Shown here in pieces: positions 25,593-34,700 of a stretch of DNA of 36,054 nucleotides. The stretch covers positions 1 to 36,054 of the forward strand of contig NZ_MKQD01000032.1 of assembly GCF_001913705.1 (NCBI RefSeq), written 5' to 3'. Position 1 is the first letter of the stretch. The number at the start of each line of letters is the position of its first letter. The notes under the pieces were generated by a model. The model saw nothing but the letters and a program-made list of their open reading frames with translations. It ran no database searches and had not been told where the DNA came from. The position numbers were made by a program, and so were the translations under genes. This DNA is from Thalassotalea sp. PP2-459 (GTDB lineage Bacteria; Pseudomonadota; Gammaproteobacteria; Enterobacterales; Alteromonadaceae).

Positions 25593-25618
25593 AAAAGCTC
25601 CTTTCATAGGAGCTTTTT
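25593..25618 (+). terminator. terminator of the haem-type receptor
   Basis: AAAAGCTCCT (25593-25602) pairs with AGGAGCTTTT (25608-25617) around TTCAT, followed by T. It lies 26 bp after the stop codon. Confidence 0.9.
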
Positions 25619-25725
25619 GTTTTACGAGGTAATCTTCATCTAAATATATCATAGCGTTTAACCGACTTTTTCCGTAAAATTCTCTTTGTTTCCATTCAAT
25701 TTATTAAGCAGCAGTCGCAAAGGTT

Positions 25726-27432
25726 ATGATCTCCAAGCACCCACCGGGGTTAGTCATTCCATTTTCAAACGAGCCCCAATTAGCTTTGTTACCAGAGACA
25801 TTTACTTACCCTTTCTGTTATCAGCCTGATCCTTGGGCAAAACAAGCTGCAATTGAGTTACAACAATGGCTAAGCTTGCATACACCCGATGCACAACAAC
25901 ATGAAGGAAAAATGTATGGCGTACTTGTTGTAAAAAGCCAACGCGGTGAACTTGGTTATTTATGCGCTTATTCAGGTGCGACTATCGCGTTATCTGATTT
26001 AAAAGAAACATTTAACAAACACTTCGTACCTAATATTTTTGAAGGGTTTTCACAAGACAGTGATTTTTCAACGCATCAAGCTATTATTAATCAGATTAAC
26101 GCTGAAATAGAGGCCTTAAGTAGCTGTCAAACACTTGTCGACTTGCAAGAAGAAGTTGCAACATTGAAACGCCAAGCTGAAAAAGCGATTAGCTTAAAAC
26201 AGCAAGCAATGGTTGAACAAAAAAAACAACGAAAAATAACCCGACATGCCATTTCAGAGCAGCTTTCCACTTGGACAGAGACGCATGACCCTGACACCTT
26301 TGCTCATGCGAAAGCGTTAAGTATATCGCTATCACGAGAAAGCGTGACACACAAAAAAGCGCTACAAGCACTAAAGACATACTGGCAACAAAAAATAGCC
26401 GCTCTCAGTGAACAAGTCACTGAGAAACTAGACGTGATCTCAGTATTAAAAAAGCGTAGAAAAAAACTATCGAATAAATTGCAAAAACAATTATTTCAAC
26501 AGTACCAGTTACGTAATATCAACGGTGAGGTTAAAGGGGTTCTTGAATTATTTGCCGAAAATAATCAAGGAAAACCACCGGCAGGAACGGGTGATTGCGC
26601 AGCGCCAAAGCTATTGCAATATGCCTTTAGCCAGCAATTAATACCGATTTGTTTTACCGAATTTTGGTGGGGAAAATCTCATCCCTCAGAAATTCGTAAA
26701 CATGGTTATTATTACCCTGCATGCCAAGGAAAGTGCGGGCCGATATTACCCCATATGCTTCAAGGTTTGGCGGTAGATATTAACCCATTGTTAACCAACC
26801 CTGCCGAACAATTATCATTAGAGATTGTATATCACGATCAACATCTTGTTGTAGTAAACAAGCCTGCGGGGTTATTGTCGGTGCCCGGCAAGAATATTGA
26901 AGATTCAGTTGAAACGAGAATTAAAACAAAATTTCCGCATGCACAAGGAAAATTAATAGTTCATCGGTTAGATATGGCGACATCTGGTTTGTTAGTGCTC
27001 GCTTTAAGTGAACGAGCACATAAATCAATACAACAGCAGTTTATTGAAAAAAAAGTAGAGAAGCGTTACATCGCCTTAGTTGATGGTGTTATTGCAGAAG
27101 AGTCGGGCAATATAAATTTACCACTAATACTTGATATTAATGATCGTCCTCGTCAAAAAGTATGTGTTGAACATGGAAAGTTCGCGAAAACTACATGGCA
27201 CGTCATTGAACGCTTGAATGATAAAACCCTTCTTCAGCTATACCCGATAACCGGCCGTACACATCAATTACGTGTACATTGTGCGCACCCCGACGGATTA
27301 AATACGCCGATTACCGGCGATGGTCTTTACGGCACACTCGCTGACAGGCTCCATTTACATGCCGAGACGCTTAGTTTCAACCACCCTATCACGAAAGAGC
27401 CATTATCATTCCACATACAGGTAAATTTTTGA
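25726..27432 (+). CDS. RluA-type pseudouridine synthase with a long N-terminal extension
   Basis: Converts uridine to pseudouridine in rRNA or tRNA. The catalytic domain is about 365-568: VVVNKPAGLLSVPG, then HRLDMATSGLLVL with catalytic Asp416, then the GRTHQLRVHC segment. No S4 domain is present. The first 360 residues are unusual. They have a short N-terminal domain (GVLVVKSQRGELGYLCAYSG), two charged coiled-coil stretches (about 113-175 and 210-262), and a Cys-containing block. That block holds GTGDCAAPKLL, ICFTEFWWGK and PACQGKCGP (Cys291, 309, 333, 337), possibly a metal site. Similar long proteins occur in Vibrio and Shewanella, as I recall. The RBS is close (AAAGG, 2 bp before ATG). 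The gene stands alone. Confidence 0.9.
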   Translation: MISKHPPGLVIPFSNEPQLALLPETFTYPFCYQPDPWAKQAAIELQQWLSLHTPDAQQHEGKMYGVLVVKSQRGELGYLCAYSGATIALSDLKETFNKHFVPNIFEGFSQDSDFSTHQAIINQINAEIEALSSCQTLVDLQEEVATLKRQAEKAISLKQQAMVEQKKQRKITRHAISEQLSTWTETHDPDTFAHAKALSISLSRESVTHKKALQALKTYWQQKIAALSEQVTEKLDVISVLKKRRKKLSNKLQKQLFQQYQLRNINGEVKGVLELFAENNQGKPPAGTGDCAAPKLLQYAFSQQLIPICFTEFWWGKSHPSEIRKHGYYYPACQGKCGPILPHMLQGLAVDINPLLTNPAEQLSLEIVYHDQHLVVVNKPAGLLSVPGKNIEDSVETRIKTKFPHAQGKLIVHRLDMATSGLLVLALSERAHKSIQQQFIEKKVEKRYIALVDGVIAEESGNINLPLILDINDRPRQKVCVEHGKFAKTTWHVIERLNDKTLLQLYPITGRTHQLRVHCAHPDGLNTPITGDGLYGTLADRLHLHAETLSFNHPITKEPLSFHIQVNF

Positions 27433-27442
27433 TTTTCTACTA

Positions 27443-27454
27443 ATACCAATTCGC
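27443..27454. repeat. dispersed motif ATACCAATTCGC, copy 1
   Basis: The same 12 bp recur at 35661-35672, in both cases in intergenic DNA. Flanks do not match beyond it. It may mark the end of a short dispersed element. Confidence 0.35.
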
Positions 27455-27614
27455 TTTTAAAAACCATCATTTAGTTAAGACTATTGATTAGCTGCTCTCG
27501 ATCGCCCGTTCATCCAGTGAATAGTGATATTTTTAAAAAAATGTATTTTGAGTGTAATAAACTTCAAGGTAAAACCACTAACAAGGCAAAGCATGTATAG
27601 GAACTTATTTTTCA

Positions 27615-28115
27615 ATGGGCAGTGATTTTTATCAATTATCGATACTTCCATATTCAGGGATCATAATCAAAATTTGTCGGGCGTATACCAATAGCCAAGA
27701 AGACTTTGAAGATTATTATCAAGAAGTATGCCTGCAAATTTGGCGTAGTAAAGATAATTTTAATCAGCAATCAAAGTGGTCAACGTGGATATACCGCATT
27801 TCTTTGAATGTTTGTCTAACGCATTTGAAAAAGAGTAAGTCAGGTATAACGGATATATCGTCCGATGCGTTACCCGAAGAAGTGATTGACGACAGTAAAG
27901 CCTTTATCAATGACGATATAAACCAACTTTACAATGCAATAAAGCACTTGTCAGAAATAGACCGAGCGTTGATTTTGCTTTATTTGGAAGAAAAAACCTA
28001 TGCGGAGATTGCCGAAATTACCGGTACAAATACGAATAATATTGGCGTCAGAATCAACCGAGTAAAAGAAAGATTGCACAGACACTTGAATCAACAAGGA
28101 GTAACAAATGAATAG
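27615..28115 (+). CDS. ECF-type RNA polymerase sigma factor
   Basis: A 166-residue sigma70-family protein with region 2 and region 4 only. Region 2 holds the polymerase-binding and -10 recognition helices (EDFEDYYQEVCLQIWRSKDN, then STWIYRISLNVCLTHL). Region 4 ends in a helix-turn-helix (LYLEEKTYAEIAEITGTNTN, then NIGVRINRVKERL). It overlaps the next gene by 8 bp, the classic arrangement for a sigma factor and its membrane anti-sigma. Its target promoters cannot be told from sequence. ECF factors often activate their own promoter, but I see no paired motif in 27433-27614. Confidence 0.9.
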   Translation: MGSDFYQLSILPYSGIIIKICRAYTNSQEDFEDYYQEVCLQIWRSKDNFNQQSKWSTWIYRISLNVCLTHLKKSKSGITDISSDALPEEVIDDSKAFINDDINQLYNAIKHLSEIDRALILLYLEEKTYAEIAEITGTNTNNIGVRINRVKERLHRHLNQQGVTNE

Positions 28116-28749
28116 ATCCATTGAAGCCATGTGGAAAGAAGGTTTTATCAATGAGCCTAATCTTGCCGCACCGAAAATTAATGCCTTATATAACCTAAAG
28201 TCTCAAAATATTGTAGATAAATTACAAAGCATGTTCGCACTCAATATTAAAGCGCTAATCATAGGTAGTATCATCATGATGATTATGATGTCACTTATAG
28301 GCGCGCCGTTTTTAGGTTTATATATTTGCTGTTTACTCATACCGCTGGTGATCATTGCCAAAAAAGAGTTAGCCAAAAGCACATCCTTATCGAAAGGCCA
28401 ATCGAGTTATGATTATTTACTCAATTTTGATCACTGGCTAAAAAGCTCGATTAACACCTATGCCAAGTATTACCGCTTGTTTTACCCTTTATTTTTTATT
28501 GGCATGGTGACTCAAGCGCTCGTTAGCAAAGCGGGTGGGAAAATTATCAGTTTAATCATGCAAAAGTTTCCAACAGATATAGTCCTGTTAGGCATTCCAT
28601 ATTATTTAATCATCATAATAACAATGCTATTGCTATTGGTTATAAAGTACTCTGATGCATTGTACCGTTTAGATCTCAATATCGTTTACGGACGTCAATT
28701 CAAGAAATTAGACGAATTGATTGCTGATATGAAAACACTGAAAAGCTAA
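28108..28749 (+). CDS. membrane protein, probable partner of the sigma factor
   Basis: A 213-residue protein with a soluble N-terminus (MNRSIEAMWKEGFINEPNLA) and about four membrane helices (near 47-63, 66-82, 120-140, 155-178). A cytoplasmic tail rich in Asp/Lys follows. RBS AAGGAG stands before the ATG and the start lies inside the sigma gene, so translation is coupled. No ZAS (His-Cys-Cys) anti-sigma motif is visible. An anti-sigma function is inferred from position alone. Confidence 0.75.
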   Translation: MNRSIEAMWKEGFINEPNLAAPKINALYNLKSQNIVDKLQSMFALNIKALIIGSIIMMIMMSLIGAPFLGLYICCLLIPLVIIAKKELAKSTSLSKGQSSYDYLLNFDHWLKSSINTYAKYYRLFYPLFFIGMVTQALVSKAGGKIISLIMQKFPTDIVLLGIPYYLIIIITMLLLLVIKYSDALYRLDLNIVYGRQFKKLDELIADMKTLKS

Positions 28750-28762
28750 TTTTGTTGTCACC

Positions 28763-28789
28763 AGAAGGTAGATTATTGATCTGCCTTCT
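28763..28789. terminator. hairpin between convergent genes
   Basis: AGAAGGTAGAT (28763-28773) pairs with ATCTGCCTTCT (28779-28789), 11 bp with one G-T pair. It lies between the membrane protein (ends 28749) and the regulator (ends 28819). No strong T run flanks it on either strand, so termination may be weak. Confidence 0.5.
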
Positions 28790-28818
28790 ACGATTTCACT
28801 ATTGTTCAAATCAACTCA

Positions 28819-30723
28819 CTATCTTTGTGTTTTTAATCGCTTTATCGATTTATCATCAAGCGCCAATGTTTTCAAGAGTGCGGAATACCTCGCATCGTTC
28901 TTAAGTGGAACTAGTCTAGGATCATTACGGGTAAATATAAGGCAATTAGATTGATAATTAATTGCTTTGTCAAACAGAGGAAAAGCGTTATTGGCATCAC
29001 CTAATAAAACATATACCACTGCGGTTTCATAAGGGCACATATATTGTTGACTTTGCTCTGCTTCATTTATTAACGCTAAGGCCTTTGAACGATTTCCTGC
29101 TGCTGCATATGATTGCGCTAGAATAATCAATGGAAATACACCTCGTTGACTTAATTTCACTCCTTGTTCAGCCAATTGAATACTTCTGTCATGGTTACCT
29201 TTTACATATTCTGCAACAGACAAGTTTAAGATCGGGTAGGGTAACGTATTATGCAGTTTTACTTTATCTTTTCCCCATACTATAGCCGCATCCACTTCAT
29301 TAACCATCAACAATGCCCATAACCCCCAATCAGCAATTTCTAAGTTCAGAGGGTCTAAATTCTCCGCGCGAAGTAACGCTTGTTTAACCTGTTTCGCGTC
29401 GCCTATCGCTGCGTAATATAGTGCAAAGCCTAGCTCTGTGAGCGCCAGATTCGGATCCTTCCTATGCGCTTTAGTTAACATTTTCCATGCATCTTCCCAC
29501 TGCCAAGTATGTACATAAGCAACGCCAAGTAATGACATGATTTTCGCCGACTCAGGGTTGATCTCTAAGACATCAATGGCAGATGAAATCACTTTAGGTA
29601 ATACTTTTTTCGGTTGTTCGTATAATACCATTAATATCCGATACGCATTTGCTTTGGCGATATAAGCCGCTTCAAAATTAGCATCGTTGGCAATAGCTTG
29701 AGAAAAAAACGCGATTGAAGATAAAACAGAATCATGTGTCATTAACGAAAGTTGATGCTGTCCTTGCACATATAAATCATAGGCTTGAACATTAGTGGTA
29801 GGTATTTCTCTAAGTACTTGTTTTTCTTCCTCAAGTATTATTACTTTAAGTGACTCTGATACTGATGAAGCTATTTCACTTTGGAAATTAAAACGATTAG
29901 GACTGTGTATTTGAATATCAAAATCTCCATCCCATAATAATTGATCATTTTGTAGATTCTCTAATTCAACGGTAACACGGATATTGCCATTGCTACCTTC
30001 ACTTACCACACCATCTAGCACATAATTTACCGCAGGTAGTTTTTCTTTAATATGTGAACGTACTTTATTGTTTTTAAAAATAAATGATGAAGGGGGTGGA
30101 ACTATTTTAATACCCGATACTTTTCTTAACCCTTGAATAAGCTCTCTGGTGATTTGATCCGCAAATGGTGCTAAATTCGCATCATGTAAACTCGACACAG
30201 AAAATGGTACAACGAGTAAATAAGGTGGTAATTCCTTAGGTGTTTTTGTTGTATTATAAAACCAAAGAGCACTGATAATCGCAGTCAATAATAGTATTAA
30301 CTTGCTCAAACTTAAGGGAAGTTTGTGTGCGTAATTCACGCTAGTAATATCACTCACGTCTATTGACGATTCATGAGTTAACACATTGTTAGTGATTTGA
30401 GACTCAGTGTTAGCACGCTCCTCAACGTCAGCAATAAACTGGTAACCTCTTGAGCGAACGGTTTTAATAATTTGTTGTAAATTTCCATTATCTCCCAGCA
30501 CTTTTCTTGCAGATTTTATGTGGTTACTTAACGTGGTGTCAGAAACCTCTCTGCCATGCCAGACCTTTTGGAAAAGCTCCTCTCTTGTGACTAACCTTTG
30601 CCGATGCTCAATTAAATACACAATTAAGTCGAATACTTTCGGTTCAATTTTCACCGAACAATCATCACAACGTATTTCAAATTGTACGACATCAACGTCG
30701 ATATTGTTCACCCGATAAATCAC
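28819..30723 (-). CDS. CadC-like membrane transcription regulator with TPR-like sensor region
   Basis: A 634-residue regulator. Residues 1-100 are an OmpR/PhoB-type winged helix (KIEPKVFDLIVYLIEHRQRL, then SNHIKSARKVLGDNG and TVRSRGYQFIA). One membrane helix follows (about 138-156). The periplasmic part has a TolB-like/adenylate-cyclase-associated strand region (LLVVPFS, YVLDGVVSEG), then helical repeats of TPR type (about 300-620). This is a one-component sensor that binds DNA from the membrane, as CadC does; its signal is unknown. It uses a GTG start with GGAGAG upstream. It is divergent from the hydroxylase at 30871 (147-bp gap) and may control it. Confidence 0.88.
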   Translation of the reverse strand: MIYRVNNIDVDVVQFEIRCDDCSVKIEPKVFDLIVYLIEHRQRLVTREELFQKVWHGREVSDTTLSNHIKSARKVLGDNGNLQQIIKTVRSRGYQFIADVEERANTESQITNNVLTHESSIDVSDITSVNYAHKLPLSLSKLILLLTAIISALWFYNTTKTPKELPPYLLVVPFSVSSLHDANLAPFADQITRELIQGLRKVSGIKIVPPPSSFIFKNNKVRSHIKEKLPAVNYVLDGVVSEGSNGNIRVTVELENLQNDQLLWDGDFDIQIHSPNRFNFQSEIASSVSESLKVIILEEEKQVLREIPTTNVQAYDLYVQGQHQLSLMTHDSVLSSIAFFSQAIANDANFEAAYIAKANAYRILMVLYEQPKKVLPKVISSAIDVLEINPESAKIMSLLGVAYVHTWQWEDAWKMLTKAHRKDPNLALTELGFALYYAAIGDAKQVKQALLRAENLDPLNLEIADWGLWALLMVNEVDAAIVWGKDKVKLHNTLPYPILNLSVAEYVKGNHDRSIQLAEQGVKLSQRGVFPLIILAQSYAAAGNRSKALALINEAEQSQQYMCPYETAVVYVLLGDANNAFPLFDKAINYQSNCLIFTRNDPRLVPLKNDARYSALLKTLALDDKSIKRLKTQR

Positions 30724-30870
30724 TATTTGCTCTCCGTTGCTTGGTTGATGCTTTTGGGTTTGTATTGGAGAAATATTACCTTTTGATTACCTAATCGTTA
30801 GCTAACCATCATGTTTTATTTTCTTGGTTGTCAATAATAAACGCCAGCTTAATCAAAAAGGAAATATATT

Positions 30871-31629
30871 ATGCCTACGCCTATAGAGATACTCATTGAC
30901 CCGCTTTCTCTTATGTTACTCTCAATTTACGCAACATTGATTGTTGTCGAAACAATACACCCAGGGCAACCACAAAAAAAAGTAAAAGGCTGGATCCCAA
31001 AAACCATGTTTGTTTTTATCATTTATTTTTATTTATCAACCTATTTACCTTTAATTTGGGATAAGTATTTGTTGCCATATCAACTGATGAATCTTCAAGA
31101 GCTTAATCCGTATATTAGTACCTTAATGGCCCTTTTAGTATTTGAATTGATGATTTATCTTTGGCATAGAGCAATGCATAGTAATAATTGGTTATGGAGA
31201 ACATTCCATCAAATGCATCATAGTGCGGAACGTTTAGATACATTTGGCGCCTTTTATTTTAGCCCGTTAGATATGATTGGCTTTACATTTATTGGGAGTT
31301 TAACGTTAAGTATTTTTGTTGGTTTATCGCCTCAAGCAATTTCATGGTTTTTATACATCACTATGTTTTTAGCGATCTTCCAACACACAAACATTAAAAC
31401 GCCACAATGGCTTGGCTATATAATTCAAAGACCGGAGAGTCATTCCGTTCATCATCAAAAAGGTATTCATAGATACAATTATTCAGACTTGCCTATTTTT
31501 GATATTTTATTCGGAACGTTTAACAACCCGAAAGAATTTTCACCCGAAATAGGGTTTTACAACGGTTGCTCAAGCAGAGTCAAAGACGCGTTGCTGTTTA
31601 AAGATATTAGCAAAGTTACCAATAGATGA
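30871..31629 (+). CDS. fatty acid hydroxylase / sterol desaturase family protein
   Basis: A 252-residue integral membrane di-iron oxygenase-family protein. Hydrophobic helices occupy about 10-130. The His clusters that bind the iron pair are present: HRAMH, HQMHH, and HTNIK further on with SHSVHH near the C-terminus. Substrates in this family are lipids, such as fatty acyl chains, sterols or carotenoids. RBS AAGGA is good. It is divergent from the CadC-like regulator and converges on the YjbR-family gene with an 11-bp gap. Confidence 0.88.
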   Translation: MPTPIEILIDPLSLMLLSIYATLIVVETIHPGQPQKKVKGWIPKTMFVFIIYFYLSTYLPLIWDKYLLPYQLMNLQELNPYISTLMALLVFELMIYLWHRAMHSNNWLWRTFHQMHHSAERLDTFGAFYFSPLDMIGFTFIGSLTLSIFVGLSPQAISWFLYITMFLAIFQHTNIKTPQWLGYIIQRPESHSVHHQKGIHRYNYSDLPIFDILFGTFNNPKEFSPEIGFYNGCSSRVKDALLFKDISKVTNR

Positions 31630-31640
31630 AACAGCACTTT

Positions 31641-32042
31641 CTAACGTGATTCTACATGTACCAAGATAGATGCTTGATCTTTCTTGGTCATTTTACTCAC
31701 CACCAAATTAAACGAATTATCGATCATGCGCTCAATTTCACCTTCAGGAACTGATCCATCTAAAATAACGGTGTTCCATTGAGCTTTATGCATATGGTAG
31801 CCAGGGATCACACTAGGAAATATATCCCGTAACATTATCGCCTCTTCAGGATCACATTTTAAATTAACACAATAATGCCCTTTCATTTTTCCGTGAGTAT
31901 CTTTTTCATTTCCAGTGCCTAACGATAAAAGCGCAAACATTTTGTTTTTCACTTTGAATACTTTTACATCAGCACCGAAGGGATAACCTATGGATACGTG
32001 TGGTTTACTCAATAAGTATTGTTCAACTATTTTACTGTCCAT
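31641..32042 (-). CDS. MmcQ/YjbR family DNA-binding-like protein
   Basis: A 133-residue protein of the YjbR (DUF419) fold: KPHVSIGYPFGADVKVFKVK, then KMFALLSLGTG, then VNLKCDPEEAIMLRDIFPSV, then GYHMHKAQWNTVILDG, all characteristic of the family. The function is not known; a double-wing DNA-binding fold has been suggested. It stands alone, convergent with the hydroxylase gene. Confidence 0.88.
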   Translation of the reverse strand: MDSKIVEQYLLSKPHVSIGYPFGADVKVFKVKNKMFALLSLGTGNEKDTHGKMKGHYCVNLKCDPEEAIMLRDIFPSVIPGYHMHKAQWNTVILDGSVPEGEIERMIDNSFNLVVSKMTKKDQASILVHVESR

Positions 32043-32308
32043 ATAAATTTCACTGATTTGCTAATTTCTCACATCATATTAAAAAGCAACATTAAGCCTA
32101 TAGCAACATTTGTACATTCTAAAAAAGCAACACTAGCTATTAACAATATGACACTACCAGTATGAACGTATGATTCAGAGCGCGTACTTTCTGTTACACC
32201 TAGTTAAACTTCTCAGAAAATATTGCGAGGATAATTGATGACAAATGAATTCATGGTGGCACAATACAATGAATGAACTATTTTTGAGCATTCACCATAG
32301 GATTTTGA

Positions 32309-33562
32309 ATGAAAGCTTTGTTAAGCATACTACTTGTTGGCCTTAGTAGTTTTGTATGCGCCACTGAGCAAGCCGAAGCCATTTTTAAACAACTCGCCCC
32401 CTCTTTATATCAAATTAGGATTATTGACAAAGCTAGCGGTGAAAAATCTTCCATTGGCTCAGGGTTCCAAATTAGTGCTGATGGTTTAATTGCCACCAAC
32501 TACCATGTAATTTCAAGTTATGCTCGTCACCCTAAAAAATATCGGATTGAATATCTAGATAATAAAGGAAATAGAGCCGAGTTAACGTTACAGAATATTG
32601 ATGTAATAAACGACCTTGCTATTGTAAAACGTGACGTTGAACAACCAATGGCTTTTTTCGATATTTCTGATGCGCCTCCAAAGAAAGGTGAAGAAATTTT
32701 TTCTTTAGGAAACCCGCATGATCTTGGCATGATAGTAGTGCCGGGCACATATAACGGCTTAAAGAAAGAATCTTTTAGTGATCGTATTCATTTTACTGGC
32801 TCGGTTAACTCTGGCATGAGCGGTGGTCCTGTGGTCAATAAAGCAACGAAAGTTGTAGGAATAAATGTCGCCACATCTGGCAATCAAATTGGCTTTTTAG
32901 TACCACATGACAAACTACAAATATTACTTGATAAGCATAATCAACAGGCTCCTGATGCAATTGCACAACAAATGCAAGAACAGCTTAATAACTATCAAGA
33001 ACAGTTAATTACCACGTTATTAAACAGCCCTTGGCAATTAAAAAACCTTGGTGAAGGGCTTGTACCCACCATTGACGTACCTTTTATTCGTTGCTGGGGC
33101 GAATCTAACGCTGACAAAAAGGATGCACTAATGTCAATGGCGGTGGCCAATTGTTCATTAGAAGAGAACGTATTTATTGCGAATAATTTTTATACTGGCT
33201 CAGTCGAAATGGAATTTCGCTATCTACACGCTAGAAAACTAAGTGATATAAAGTTTTATCAACTCTTTCAACGTCAAATAGCTCGTGTGATGCCAGGAAA
33301 CAAAGCAGGTAAAGAAGATATTACAGAATTTGAATGTCAGCACGATATCGTGATGCCAACTAACCAACAAATCAATAACAAGGCCATTTTCTGTACTCGC
33401 GCCTATAAAAAGTTTACCAACTTATATGATGTACTTTACCTCGCGATTTCTGTCGACCATCATCAGCAAGCCCTTATTAGCCACTTTACGTTGGCGGGTG
33501 TTTCTCAATCAAGCGCCCAAGGATTTACTAAGCAGTTTATGGAGTCGGTAACATGGAAATAA
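32309..33562 (+). CDS. secreted trypsin-like serine protease
   Basis: A 417-residue exported protease (signal peptide MKALLSILLVGLSSFVCA) of the chymotrypsin/DegP-like S1 fold. The triad is visible: His66 in ATNYHVIS, Asp102 in INDLAIVK and Ser171 in GSVNSGMSGGPVV. No PDZ domain follows. Residues 225-417 form a separate region with several Cys (CWGE, NCSLEE, FECQHD, IFCTRAYK), possibly disulfide-bonded, with no family I recognise. RBS AGGA is well placed. The next gene, an FHA membrane protein, starts 10 bp inside this one, so the two are probably translated together and act together. Confidence 0.88.
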   Translation: MKALLSILLVGLSSFVCATEQAEAIFKQLAPSLYQIRIIDKASGEKSSIGSGFQISADGLIATNYHVISSYARHPKKYRIEYLDNKGNRAELTLQNIDVINDLAIVKRDVEQPMAFFDISDAPPKKGEEIFSLGNPHDLGMIVVPGTYNGLKKESFSDRIHFTGSVNSGMSGGPVVNKATKVVGINVATSGNQIGFLVPHDKLQILLDKHNQQAPDAIAQQMQEQLNNYQEQLITTLLNSPWQLKNLGEGLVPTIDVPFIRCWGESNADKKDALMSMAVANCSLEENVFIANNFYTGSVEMEFRYLHARKLSDIKFYQLFQRQIARVMPGNKAGKEDITEFECQHDIVMPTNQQINNKAIFCTRAYKKFTNLYDVLYLAISVDHHQQALISHFTLAGVSQSSAQGFTKQFMESVTWK

Positions 33563-34518
33563 TTATTGAAGAAATCAGCCGAGGACATAAAGTGATAAGC
33601 CGACAGAAGTTCGGCCAGAACAAAGTCGACATTGGCCGAGGTTATCATAACGATGTAATGCTATCTGATCCTCACGTTTGCGCCGAACACATAACGATTT
33701 CTTTTGATGGTGAACATTGGCGGATACAAGATCTAGACAGCATTAATGGTAGTTTTCTTGGTGAAGGTAAAAAAACGGCCGACGGCCACATTGTTCATTC
33801 AGGCGATATTATTCGTGTAGGAAAAAGCCAAATTCGTATCTTGTTTCCTTTTCATCCGGTAGAAGAAAGCATCACCCTTAGCCCTTTTGAAAATTTAATT
33901 AACCTAACCAAATCTCCCGCGATATTAATCACCAACATAGTTGTTTTTGCCTTAATAACCGGCTGGTTATTTTTCCTTAATAACCCGACAGAAGTAAAAT
34001 TCACTCAGCTGTTAGTATCTGCTGCCGGCTTAACATTAATGTTTGCTGTTTGGCCTATTGGTGTTGCTATCGTGTCATTGTTAACCAAACATGATACTCG
34101 CATTTGGACCCAGCTTGGTATTTGTTTTGTTTTTTATAATATCTCTTGGGTCACAGACTTCCTAGAAACATTTATTAATTTTAATACGGCTAGTGGTTCG
34201 TTTTTAGTGCTGTTAGCTTCTTTTACACCTATAGCAATCGCTTTTTGTTTATTTTGGTTGAATATCTATGTTGGTTTTCATGTCAGTAATAAACGCCGCA
34301 TGGCAATTGCCAGTGGCTTAACAATTCTCTTAGTGGGGGGCAGCTTTTTAATACAAGTGAGTAAAAAGCCTGACTTTAGTATTAAGCCAGAATTCAATTC
34401 AACACTACTGACCCCAAGTTTCTTATTTACCAACAGCAGCAATGTAGACCAGTTTATTACTAACTCTAACGAGTTATTTAAAAAAGTAGATAAAAAAGCC
34501 AAGAAGAAAGACTCGTAA
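33553..34518 (+). CDS. FHA-domain membrane protein
   Basis: A 321-residue protein. An N-terminal FHA domain (about 23-95) has the phosphopeptide-binding motifs VDIGRGYHNDVMLSDPHVC, then AEHITISFD, then DSINGSFLG (the conserved GR, SxxH-type and NG positions). Four or five membrane helices follow (about 115-285, for example VVFALITGWLFFL) and a Lys-rich tail. FHA domains bind phosphothreonine, but no Ser/Thr kinase is in the window. By the positive-inside rule the Lys-rich tail is cytoplasmic. It overlaps the protease gene by 10 bp, hinting at a sensor or anchor partner of the protease. Confidence 0.85.
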   Translation: MEIIIEEISRGHKVISRQKFGQNKVDIGRGYHNDVMLSDPHVCAEHITISFDGEHWRIQDLDSINGSFLGEGKKTADGHIVHSGDIIRVGKSQIRILFPFHPVEESITLSPFENLINLTKSPAILITNIVVFALITGWLFFLNNPTEVKFTQLLVSAAGLTLMFAVWPIGVAIVSLLTKHDTRIWTQLGICFVFYNISWVTDFLETFINFNTASGSFLVLLASFTPIAIAFCLFWLNIYVGFHVSNKRRMAIASGLTILLVGGSFLIQVSKKPDFSIKPEFNSTLLTPSFLFTNSSNVDQFITNSNELFKKVDKKAKKKDS

Positions 34519-34623
34519 AAAAGTGTCGAGAATTTTTACAATCGTTATTTTTCATCAAGCTCCTCCATATGTAAAAATAAAATTAAACGATAAAATACAA
34601 CAAGTTAAAAATATTAATTCAAG

Positions 34624-34640
34624 TTGGCACAAGATTGGCA
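34624..34640 (+). promoter_or_regulatory. sigma54 (-24/-12) promoter of the PEP-CTERM gene
   Basis: TTGGCAC (34624-34630), AAGAT, TGGCA (34636-34640) match the sigma54 consensus TTGGCAC-N5-TTGCA with one mismatch. The GG and GC pairs are exactly 12 bp apart. The start would be near 34651, about 50 bp before the ATG. Confidence 0.75.
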
Positions 34641-34700
34641 TTATACTGTTCAGTCAAATCAATGATTACAAAATTTAAGATTTATAACAGGAGATACACT

